A stretch of 7,707 nt of DNA from Candidatus Saccharimonadota bacterium (lineage in GTDB: Bacteria > Patescibacteriota > Saccharimonadia > Saccharimonadales > UBA4665). The notes beneath the pieces are model-generated. The model was not told where the DNA came from. It saw only the letters and a list, made by a program, of their open reading frames with translations, and ran no database searches. Made by a program: the position numbers and the translations under genes. The stretch lies in NCBI GenBank assembly GCA_029288515.1, contig JARIHB010000139.1, positions 1-7,707 on the forward strand, written 5' to 3'. This document shows positions 1 through 5,149 of the stretch, one piece after another (position 1 is the first letter of the stretch; every line of letters begins with the position of its first letter).

Positions 1-349
1 ATATGACAACTTCGTATCCTACGTGTCACGCCAGCGTAATATTTCCGAATCTACTATCCGCAACCAGATCGGCGCGCTGCCGTACGACAATAAAACCGCC
101 GAGCAGTACAAGCTGATAGACGAAACAAACAACCGCGAAGCCGCTTACCAGGCACTGGCTGACGAAGCAGGTATTGGCGACGATTTCGGTATCGTGCGTG
201 AAGAAACCACGGCCAGCTTTATTAAGAGCTTGCTGGGCGCCATTACCGGTCAACCCAAGAAGGAGGCGAAGGGTGTCGATACCTGCGCGCTCACCCGTGG
301 TATATTGGCATACCACGGCGATACTGCTGCGTTGTGCAAGGACGAGTAG
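1..349 (+). CDS. Signal peptide peptidase SppA-like (S49 family), C-terminal fragment
   Basis: The frame is open from the left edge (first full codon at base 2) and ends at TAG 347-349, so about 116 C-terminal residues are visible and the true start lies outside the window. S49 peptidases are membrane-associated serine proteases that degrade remnant signal peptides and other membrane peptides. The visible part resembles the end of that fold: a helix (YDNFVSYVSRQRNIS), a stretch like the family's processing/dimer region (ALPYDNKTAEQYKLIDETNN, corresponding to 'tG.qA...GLvDelGg'), then a helix (AYQALADEAGI) and the usual FIKSLLGAI close. The catalytic Ser and Lys are upstream and cannot be checked. 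After KKEAKG there is an extra tail with two cysteines whose role I do not recognise. Assignment rests on pattern memory of the family; a GTG at base 23 is internal, not a start. Confidence 0.6.
   Translation, partial: YDNFVSYVSRQRNISESTIRNQIGALPYDNKTAEQYKLIDETNNREAAYQALADEAGIGDDFGIVREETTASFIKSLLGAITGQPKKEAKGVDTCALTRGILAYHGDTAALCKDE
295..318. repeat. Inverted repeat, 9-bp perfect arms
   Basis: CCGTGGTAT (295-303) and ATACCACGG (310-318) are perfect reverse complements around a 6-nt loop. The element lies inside the last codons of the SppA-like gene. No T-run follows, so it is not a standard intrinsic terminator. It could be an mRNA 3'-end stabiliser or a weak transcription end shared with the next gene's promoter region. 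Confidence 0.5.
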
Positions 350-363
350 CGTACAATCCCATG

Positions 364-372
364 TGGTAAAAT
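364..372 (+). promoter_or_regulatory. Candidate extended -10 promoter for the 397-816 gene
   Basis: TGGTAAAAT gives an extended -10 (TG-N-TAAAAT, hexamer 367-372). No good -35 is visible. Transcription would start near 379-380, leaving a leader of about 17 nt that contains the G-rich ribosome binding site AGGGGGTG just before ATG 397. A second TACAAT at 352-357 is an alternative. Confidence 0.3.
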
Positions 373-396
373 ACAGAGACTAAGCCAGGGGGTGCC

Positions 397-816
397 ATGT
401 ACGGCAAGTTACATAAAATCGCAAGTTCTAAGATGGCGCTCTGGGGTGTGACAGCGTTTGCTGTAGTATTATTTTGCCTGACGGCCGCTATTGCCTTTGG
501 CATGCACGCGCACCGCAAGGCTGCCAGCCAGGCGCCGGCCGAGAAGATACCGTCAGTGCAACCCACGGTCAGTACACTGCAAGTCCAAAACAGCGATGCA
601 TCAAGCACTCAGCCTTCACAGTTGCAGGGCCAGCCGGATAACGCCAAAGTCTCACAGCCGGCAGCTGCGGCAGCTGCCTCTAACGTACCGGAATTAAGTG
701 CCGGTATTGCTGCTACCGAGTTGCAGCAAGGTGCTACTAATTCGGGCACTTCGGGCGTGCAGGCGCAGATAGATGCTGCAGGGCTGAATATCGGTGCACA
801 GGCCAATCTGCCGTAG
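397..816 (+). CDS. Small single-membrane-helix protein with low-complexity tail, unknown function
   Basis: I do not recognise a family. The 139-residue protein has a short lysine-containing N-terminus (MYGKLHKIASSK), one hydrophobic helix at about residues 14-36 (ALWGVTAFAVVLFCLTAAIAF), then a tail rich in Ala, Gln, Ser, Pro and Thr with no folded-domain look and a run of Ala at about 89-94. This is the pattern of a membrane-anchored or secreted extracytoplasmic protein; residues after the helix (HAHRK) are also basic, so topology is not certain and cleavage after the MHA triplet is possible. The start is supported by AGGGGGTG immediately upstream. It sits 47 bp after the SppA-like gene and 40 bp before lepA. 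The tail appears fast-evolving and probably has few sequence homologues. Confidence 0.65.
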   Translation: MYGKLHKIASSKMALWGVTAFAVVLFCLTAAIAFGMHAHRKAASQAPAEKIPSVQPTVSTLQVQNSDASSTQPSQLQGQPDNAKVSQPAAAAAASNVPELSAGIAATELQQGATNSGTSGVQAQIDAAGLNIGAQANLP

Positions 817-839
817 CATTCGTCTACCTCTGTTATATC

Positions 840-848
840 TGATATAAT
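840..848 (+). promoter_or_regulatory. Extended -10 promoter immediately upstream of lepA (leaderless)
   Basis: TGATATAAT is a perfect extended -10 (TG 840-841, TATAAT 843-848). Only 8 nt separate the hexamer from ATG 857, so the expected transcription start falls at or within a base or two of the start codon. No Shine-Dalgarno sequence is present. A -35 is weak at best (TTCGTC 819-824). Confidence 0.65.
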
Positions 849-856
849 AGCCTGCA

Positions 857-2635
857 ATGGACCAACAACATATCCGTAACTTCTGTATCATTGCGCACAT
901 CGACCATGGCAAAAGCACTCTGGCCGACCGCTTGCTGGAGATGACCGGCACTGTAGAAAAGCGTTTGATGAAAGAGCAACTGTTGGACCGCATGGATCTG
1001 GAGCGCGAGCGCGGTATTACCATCAAACTGCAGCCGGTGCGCATGGATTATAAGAATTATCAGCTGAACCTTATTGACACTCCCGGGCACGTGGACTTCA
1101 GCTATGAAGTGTCACGCAGCCTGGAAGCCTGCGAGGGTGCTATCTTAGTGGTTGACGCCACGCAGGGCATGCAGGCGCAAACCTTAGCCAACGTATATCT
1201 GGCTATGGCCGCTGACCTTACCATTATCCCAGTATTGAATAAGATTGACCTGCCAGCCGCGGACGTAGAGCGTGTGGGCGCCGAAATTGTAAGTCTGTTG
1301 GGCTGTAAGCCCGAAGACATTTTACATATATCAGCGAAAACCGGGCAGGGCGTGGATGTGGTGCTCGAACGCGTGGTTGCTGAAATACCGGCGCCGAACG
1401 GTACAGCTGACGCGCCGACCCGCGCACTGATCTTTGACAGCTACTACGACGACTACCGGGGCGTCATATTGTACGTGCGGGCCGTGGACGGCCATCTAGG
1501 CAAGAGCGACCAGATACATATGATGGCTGCCAGCGCCAGCGGCTTGGCGTTGGAGGTTGGCGCCTTACGGCCGGATATGTCGGCGCTGCCCGGTATTCAA
1601 ACCGGTGAAATCGGCTACATTGTAACTAACCTTAAAAGTACCCGCGAAGCTAAGGTGGGTGATACTGTTACTCTGGCAAAGGCGCCGGCCAGTGAGGCAC
1701 TGCCCGGCTATCAGGACGTCAAGCCGTTTGTATATGCGGGCTTTTTTCCTGATAGTAATGAACACTACCAAGAGCTAAAAGATGCTATCGAGAAGCTGTC
1801 ACTCAGCGATAGCGCCCTGCAATACGAATTGGAGAACTCGCCGGTGCTGGGCTTTGGGGTGCGCATTGGCTTTTTGGGGCTGCTGCACATGGATATTGTG
1901 CGCGAGCGCCTGGAACGTGAATATAATCTAGATCTGGTAGTTACCAACCCGTCTACCGACTACCAGGTGTCGCTGCTTAAGGGTGACGAGCTGGACATCA
2001 AGAGCGCCGCCGATCTGCCCGACCCGGCGGGCATCAAGGAAATCCGCGAGCCGTGGATTAAGGGTGAAATTGTGGCGCCCAAAGAGTATGTCGGCCCGAT
2101 TATCCAACTTATCTCCAGCAAACGCGGCCTGCATACCAATCTCAGCTATATCGATGAACGGGCGCTCGTGAGCTTTGAGGCGCCGCTCGCGAATCTGCTG
2201 ACTGACTTTTACGACCAGCTCAAAAGCCTCACATCCGGCTACGGCTCATTTAATTATGAGCTGGCCGATTATCGTGCCGAAGATCTGGTGCGCGTAGATT
2301 TCTATGTGGCCGGCGAGAAGGTAGACAGCTTGAGCGTCATGGTGCACCGCAGTGAGGCCGAGCGCCTGGGCCGCGAAATCGTCGGCAAGCTGAAGGAAGT
2401 TATCCCGCGTCAGCAGTTCCCGGTGGCGCTGCAGGCGGCCATCGGCGGGCGCTTTATTGCCCGCGAAGATATCAGCGCCTACCGCAAAGATGTTACCGGT
2501 TACCTGTATGGCGGTGACGTATCCCGTAAGAAAAAGCTGCTGGCCAAACAGGCCAAGGGCAAAAAACGCATGAAGCGTTTCGGTAAAGTTGATATTCCCG
2601 CCGAAGCATTCACGGTAATGCTTAAGCGCGATTAA
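857..2635 (+). CDS. lepA: Elongation factor 4 (LepA), ribosome-associated GTPase
   Basis: LepA/EF-4 is a translational GTPase related to EF-G that binds ribosomes and has been linked to back-translocation, stress translation and 30S assembly. All GTPase motifs are intact: G1 AHIDHGKST (residues 13-21), G2 RGITI (52-56), G3 DTPGH (74-78), G4 NKID (128-131), G5 SAK (159-161). The LepA-specific C-terminal domain is recognisable at the end (YGGDVSRKKKLLAKQAKGKK and the following IPAEAF), which separates it from EF-G, TypA and EF-Tu. At 592 residues it is near the usual 595-605. The ATG at 857 gives the normal short N-terminus before G1 and lies 8 nt after a perfect extended -10, so translation is probably leaderless. 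It is followed 27 bp later by the first guanylate-kinase-like gene on the same strand. Confidence 0.97.
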   Translation: MDQQHIRNFCIIAHIDHGKSTLADRLLEMTGTVEKRLMKEQLLDRMDLERERGITIKLQPVRMDYKNYQLNLIDTPGHVDFSYEVSRSLEACEGAILVVDATQGMQAQTLANVYLAMAADLTIIPVLNKIDLPAADVERVGAEIVSLLGCKPEDILHISAKTGQGVDVVLERVVAEIPAPNGTADAPTRALIFDSYYDDYRGVILYVRAVDGHLGKSDQIHMMAASASGLALEVGALRPDMSALPGIQTGEIGYIVTNLKSTREAKVGDTVTLAKAPASEALPGYQDVKPFVYAGFFPDSNEHYQELKDAIEKLSLSDSALQYELENSPVLGFGVRIGFLGLLHMDIVRERLEREYNLDLVVTNPSTDYQVSLLKGDELDIKSAADLPDPAGIKEIREPWIKGEIVAPKEYVGPIIQLISSKRGLHTNLSYIDERALVSFEAPLANLLTDFYDQLKSLTSGYGSFNYELADYRAEDLVRVDFYVAGEKVDSLSVMVHRSEAERLGREIVGKLKEVIPRQQFPVALQAAIGGRFIAREDISAYRKDVTGYLYGGDVSRKKKLLAKQAKGKKRMKRFGKVDIPAEAFTVMLKRD

Positions 2636-2650
2636 TGCGCATAAATGCGT

Positions 2651-2656
2651 TACACT
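2651..2656 (+). promoter_or_regulatory. Candidate -10 box, leaderless start of the 2663 gene
   Basis: TACACT ends 6 nt before ATG 2663, the same geometry as at other genes here. The hexamer is only a partial match and no -35 is evident, so cotranscription from lepA is an alternative. A short palindromic stretch CGCAT-AA-ATGCG (2638-2649) lies just upstream. Confidence 0.35.
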
Positions 2657-2662
2657 TACAGC

Positions 2663-3337
2663 ATGGATGCAACTGACTATAAGCCGTCGCCAGCTACGCT
2701 TGGGCGCCTACAGCAGGTGCGTTTTGTGGCGGTAGTGGGACCGACTGCAGTAGGAAAGACAACGCTAATCCGCGAGGCTATGAAACGTGAGCCGTCGATA
2801 CATTTAGTATTGAACAACACCAGCCGTGCGCCGCGTCCAGATGAAAAAGAGGGCGTCGACTACCGCTTTGAAACACGCGCCGCCATGGAGAAGCGAATCG
2901 AGAAAGGCGAGTACGTGCAGGTAGCGCCTTCGCTGTTTGGCGACCTCTATGCCACGGCAGCCGATGACTATCCCATTGAGGGCACAGATGTGCTGCCGGT
3001 GTTGGCAGACGCCATGCCAATGTTTAGGGCACTACCGTTTCAGGATATCCGCTGCGTTTTTCTGGTGCCGCCCGATTGGAAAACATGGCAAAAACGTATT
3101 GCCAAGCATAAGTTTAGCCCCGAAAAGTTAGCTTCCCGTATGCAGGAAGCCCGTCGCTCACTGGAGTTTGCCCTCACTGATACCGATCTGCACTATGTTA
3201 TAAGCCGTGACGTGGAATCGGCAACCGATGACTTTGTAGTAGTCATTATGCAGCGACCGTATAGTGCTGCGTTGCAAGACGATCAGGCTAATGCCCGTAT
3301 GATTATCCGTGAATTGCTTGCGCAGATGCAGAATTAA
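2663..3337 (+). CDS. Guanylate-kinase-like P-loop protein (paralogue 1)
   Basis: The product (224 residues) resembles guanylate kinase, the ATP-dependent GMP-to-GDP kinase. Visible family features: an intact P-loop GPTAVGKTT (26-34); a GMP-binding stretch TSRAPRPDEKEGVDYRF (53-69), close to the family's TTR.PRpgE.dGvdY.F; GEYVQVAP (82-89); and a lid-like CVFLVPPDWKTWQKRI (131-146) with EARRSLEFA (162-170). The usual DIDvqG motif after the GMP site is not recognisable and the YyGT segment reads FGDLYAT, so substrate specificity is doubtful. It is slightly longer than typical Gmk (about 190-210) because of extra residues at both ends. I prefer ATG 2663, 6 nt after a -10-like box; ATG 2645 would add MRYTYS and has no ribosome binding site. 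A second paralogue follows at 3623. Confidence 0.75.
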   Translation: MDATDYKPSPATLGRLQQVRFVAVVGPTAVGKTTLIREAMKREPSIHLVLNNTSRAPRPDEKEGVDYRFETRAAMEKRIEKGEYVQVAPSLFGDLYATAADDYPIEGTDVLPVLADAMPMFRALPFQDIRCVFLVPPDWKTWQKRIAKHKFSPEKLASRMQEARRSLEFALTDTDLHYVISRDVESATDDFVVVIMQRPYSAALQDDQANARMIIRELLAQMQN

Positions 3338-3342
3338 GTTGC

Positions 3343-3360
3343 GCCAGAACATGTTTTGGC
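3343..3360. repeat. 18-bp near-perfect palindrome
   Basis: GCCAGAACATGTTTTGGC is its own reverse complement except for one symmetric mismatch pair. It begins 5 nt after the stop codon of the guanylate-kinase-like gene and lies 22 bp upstream of a TATACT box. No T-run follows directly. It looks more like a dimeric-protein binding site or an mRNA 3'-end structure than a classic terminator. Confidence 0.5.
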
Positions 3361-3382
3361 TTCATATACAAAAATACAACAT

Positions 3383-3388
3383 TATACT
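3383..3388 (+). promoter_or_regulatory. Candidate -10 box upstream of the 3397 small open frame
   Basis: TATACT lies 8 nt before ATG 3397, the same distance as the lepA box from its ATG. A weak -35-like TTCATA (3361-3366) is 16 bp upstream. If used, it would make a leaderless small mRNA or a structured RNA starting near 3395-3397. Confidence 0.35.
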
Positions 3389-3396
3389 AATAAAAG

Positions 3397-3576
3397 ATGT
3401 TGCAACCCGAGGCAACCTTGGATAGTATGCATTCGCCTTCCTCGGTAACGCAGCACTTGCACCCTTCATGCACCGGCGGGTTAGCGGCTCGCGTTACCGA
3501 GAGGCACCTGCCCGTAATTATAGTAAATTGTCATAGCGTCGCGCATTGTAGTTACGTCATAAAACACTTAGCATAA
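3397..3576 (+). CDS. Possible small protein, 59 residues, unknown
   Basis: ATG 3397 opens a 59-codon frame ending at TAA 3574-3576. The predicted peptide is rich in histidine (seven) and contains three cysteines (residues 25, 45 and 51), with a short hydrophobic patch LPVIIVN (38-44). It resembles nothing I know. Support is the -10-like TATACT 8 nt upstream, matching the leaderless pattern of its neighbours. Against it, a 60-codon open frame can occur by chance, the sequence contains a strong inverted repeat better explained as RNA structure, and the composition is unlike the neighbouring proteins. I list it as a weak candidate only. Confidence 0.2.
   Translation: MLQPEATLDSMHSPSSVTQHLHPSCTGGLAARVTERHLPVIIVNCHSVAHCSYVIKHLA
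3435..3505. repeat. Long inverted repeat, potential 15-bp RNA stem
   Basis: CTCGGTAACGC (3441-3451) and GCGTTACCGAG (3491-3501) are perfect 11-bp reverse complements. GCCT (3435-3438) and AGGC (3502-3505) extend the stem by 4 bp past a 2-nt bulge, enclosing a 39-nt loop that is itself G/C rich. CCGAGG at 3407-3412 can compete for pairing with CCTCGG at 3440-3445, so two alternative folds are possible. No T-run follows on the plus strand. Confidence 0.6.
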
Positions 3577-3610
3577 CAAGGCTTACTCTTTAAAATTTTG
3601 CAAAATACGG

Positions 3611-3616
3611 TATAGT
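3611..3616 (+). promoter_or_regulatory. -10 box immediately upstream of the 3623 gene (leaderless)
   Basis: TATAGT is followed by exactly 6 nt (AGACAC) and ATG 3623. No Shine-Dalgarno sequence is present. TTTAAA (3589-3594) 16 bp upstream is a poor -35. Confidence 0.5.
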
Positions 3617-3622
3617 AGACAC

Positions 3623-4399
3623 ATGGAGATCACGGAAGATAGCCCTACCCCTGCCACAGCGCCGCACCTCAGCCGCGTTGCTGAGTTTAATGCTGCACTG
3701 CGAGGCTACCGTGTGAGCGTGCCTGCGCAGCGCATTCTCGATGAGACTACTTTTGTACTATTGGTTGGCCCATCTTCTTCGGGCCGTAACACTATCATTA
3801 ATAAGTTGTTGGAAACCGGTGATTATTACTTTATTATCTCCGACACCACGCGACCGCCGCGCAGTAATAACGGTAAAGTCGAACAGAACGGCGTTGAGTA
3901 CTGGTTTCGCTCCGAAGAGGAATTTCTTGACGACCTGAAAGAGGGCAAGTATCTGGAGGCCGAAGTAATTCACGGCCAGCAAGTGTCTGGTATCAGTATT
4001 CGTGAGTTGCAAAAGGCTCATGATAATGATAAGGTCGCTATTACCGATATCGAAATCGGAGGCGTGCTAAACGTCGTGCAGGCTAAGCCCGACACGGCGG
4101 TTATTTTAATTTTGCCCCCTAATTTTGAAGAATGGAAACGCCGGTTGCGCGGCCGCGGGCATATGAGTAACGATGAATACCGCCGCCGCATGGAAACGGC
4201 GCTGCGCATCTTCCAAGCGCCCGCCCGTAACAATTTTTTCAATTTTGTTATCAACGACAACCTTGAAGACGCAGTCAGGCAAGTACATGACATTGCTACC
4301 GGTACCGTTGATGCTGCCCTCCAAGCCAAGGGCGCGGGGCTGGTGCAAGAGCTGCGTGTCCATTTTGCTGAAGAGCTGGACAATAATGCTGATCTTTAG
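3623..4399 (+). CDS. Guanylate-kinase-like protein with degenerate P-loop (paralogue 2)
   Basis: The 258-residue product has a guanylate kinase-type layout. Motifs: VLLVGPSSSGRNT (45-57) in place of GPSGvGKGT, so the P-loop lysine is arginine (R55) and the next glycine is asparagine; TTRPPR (75-80) and NGVEYWF (89-95), matching the GMP-binding segment; HGQQVSGIS (117-125) where the family has HGnyYGT; DIEIGGV (142-148) matching DIDvqGa; lid-like ILILPPNFEEWKRRLRGRG (161-179); FNFVINDNLEDAV (206-218), the typical C-terminal element. An N-terminal extension of about 40 residues and a C-terminal one of about 35 make it longer than Gmk. ATP-dependent kinase activity is uncertain because of the P-loop change; a regulatory or GMP-binding role is possible. 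ATG 3623 follows TATAGT by 6 nt. Its stop codon lies inside the CIRCE operator of hrcA. Confidence 0.8.
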   Translation: MEITEDSPTPATAPHLSRVAEFNAALRGYRVSVPAQRILDETTFVLLVGPSSSGRNTIINKLLETGDYYFIISDTTRPPRSNNGKVEQNGVEYWFRSEEEFLDDLKEGKYLEAEVIHGQQVSGISIRELQKAHDNDKVAITDIEIGGVLNVVQAKPDTAVILILPPNFEEWKRRLRGRGHMSNDEYRRRMETALRIFQAPARNNFFNFVINDNLEDAVRQVHDIATGTVDAALQAKGAGLVQELRVHFAEELDNNADL

Positions 4400-4427
4400 C
4401 ACTCTTGACTATTGAGTGCTAAAGATC
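4391..4427. promoter_or_regulatory. CIRCE operator (HrcA binding site) of hrcA-grpE
   Basis: The CIRCE consensus TTAGCACTC-N9-GAGTGCTAA is matched perfectly at 4396-4422, and the symmetry extends outward to 14-bp arms: GATCTTTAGCACTC (4391-4404) and GAGTGCTAAAGATC (4414-4427). The left arm includes the last two codons and the stop of the upstream gene. HrcA is known to bind CIRCE as a dimer and repress heat-shock operons; its position at hrcA implies autoregulation. Confidence 0.97.
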
Positions 4428-4434
4428 ATATCAT
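4405..4434 (+). promoter_or_regulatory. hrcA promoter with -35 inside the CIRCE spacer
   Basis: TTGACT (4405-4410), the first six bases of the CIRCE spacer, is a near-consensus -35. TATCAT (4429-4434) lies 18 bp downstream as -10 and ends 7 nt before ATG 4442, so the transcript would be leaderless or nearly so. Bound HrcA would cover the -35 directly. Confidence 0.7.
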
Positions 4435-4441
4435 AGAGGCA

Positions 4442-5149
4442 ATGACTGAACGACAGCAACTCATATTACGCGCCGTAGTAGAGCAGTACGCCGAAGTTGC
4501 CAGCCCGGTGGGTTCCAGCCTGCTGGCTAAAGTATTCGGCGTAAGCTCTGCAACTATTCGTGCCGAAATGGCTGAGCTGGAACGCCTAGGTTTTATTATG
4601 CAGCCGCACACCAGTGCCGGCCGCGTGCCAACCGACAAAGGCTACCGTTTCTATGTGAACAGTCTGGCTGAAGATACGGACAATCCTGTCGCTCCGGCTG
4701 AACGCCGAGCTGAGCGGGCTCTGACCGCCCGGGTACACGGTTCTGGCGTGCCGGAACGCACCATTCGTAATGCTGTCGATACACTGGTTGAACTGACACA
4801 CAATTTAGGCTTGGCGACCATCGGCAATCAGCTGTATATGAGCGGCCTGTCTAACCTATTCGGCCAGCCGGAATTTGTGCAGGCCGGACAGGTGCAGCAG
4901 GTTGCCCGGCTGCTCGATAACCTGGAGCCGTGGCTGCGCGAAGCGGCACCCAACGAACCGCTCAATGTGTACATCGGCCGCGAAAATCCCATTGGCCGCA
5001 CCGCTGGCTGTTCATTGATTATCAGCCGTTTCCAAAGTCCCTATTCCAACCATAGCTACATCGGTGTACTGGGCCCGACTCGCCAGAGTTATCGCGATGT
5101 TATGCAGTTGGTGGCCAGAGCCGGCCGGACACTGGAGGAAGTATTATGA
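4442..5149 (+). CDS. hrcA: Heat-inducible transcription repressor HrcA, shortened form
   Basis: HrcA represses chaperone operons by binding CIRCE and is itself kept active by GroEL in studied bacteria. The winged-helix domain is clear: TERQQLILRAVVEQYAEVASPVGS (2-25), recognition helix region VSSATIRAEMAELERLGFI (34-52), wing HTSAGRVPTDKGYRFYV (56-72). The end of the family is also clear: MSGLSNLFGQPEF (133-145), IGRENPIGRTAGCSLIIS (178-195), YIGVLGPTRQSYRDVMQLV (206-224). The product is 235 residues against the usual 335-350: residues around 120-132 jump from the helix before the GAF-like core straight to the GLSNLF motif, so most of the core and its inserted dimerisation segment are missing. 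I chose ATG 4442 (MTERQQ, the normal HrcA N-terminus); the upstream TTG 4412 lies inside CIRCE. The stop overlaps the grpE start by 4 nt (ATGA). Confidence 0.95.
   Translation: MTERQQLILRAVVEQYAEVASPVGSSLLAKVFGVSSATIRAEMAELERLGFIMQPHTSAGRVPTDKGYRFYVNSLAEDTDNPVAPAERRAERALTARVHGSGVPERTIRNAVDTLVELTHNLGLATIGNQLYMSGLSNLFGQPEFVQAGQVQQVARLLDNLEPWLREAAPNEPLNVYIGRENPIGRTAGCSLIISRFQSPYSNHSYIGVLGPTRQSYRDVMQLVARAGRTLEEVL

Larger units (their letters stand above)
3338..3622. other. Intergenic region with palindrome, long inverted repeat and A/T-rich end
   Basis: This 285-bp gap contains no established gene. It holds an 18-bp near-palindrome right after the preceding stop codon, a -10-like TATACT (3383-3388), a stem-forming inverted repeat (3435-3505), a 59-codon open frame (3397-3576), and an A/T-rich end with the promoter of the next gene. 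TATAAT is also present on the minus strand (3522-3517), and minus-strand transcription would end in a GTTGC/GCAAC hairpin followed by ATCTTTTATT. I checked for tRNA arms and for the SRP RNA core (GGAAGGAAGCAG-like) on both strands and saw neither. The region could be a leader/attenuator, a small RNA of either strand, or a small gene. Confidence 0.5.

Noticed and set aside
295..318. Intrinsic terminator after the SppA-like gene
   Set aside because: The hairpin is real, but it lies before the stop codon and no T-run follows.
2645..2662. ATG 2645 as start of the first guanylate-kinase-like gene
   Set aside because: There is no ribosome binding site, and the better -10 candidate lies between this ATG and ATG 2663. 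It cannot be fully excluded if translation is coupled to lepA.
3390..3530. SRP (4.5S) RNA or tRNA in the intergenic region
   Set aside because: Neither strand shows the conserved SRP core (GGAAGGAAGCAG-like), a T-arm GGTTCGAATCC-like motif or an acceptor stem.
4018..4383. 121-codon open frame on the minus strand inside the 3623-4399 gene
   Set aside because: It is antisense to a gene with clear guanylate kinase motifs, and its Ser/Arg-rich translation looks like a shadow frame with no promoter or ribosome binding site.
4412..4444. TTG start for hrcA at 4412, adding ten residues
   Set aside because: This start lies inside the CIRCE spacer and upstream of the predicted -10 box. ATG 4442 gives the standard HrcA N-terminus (MTERQQLIL).
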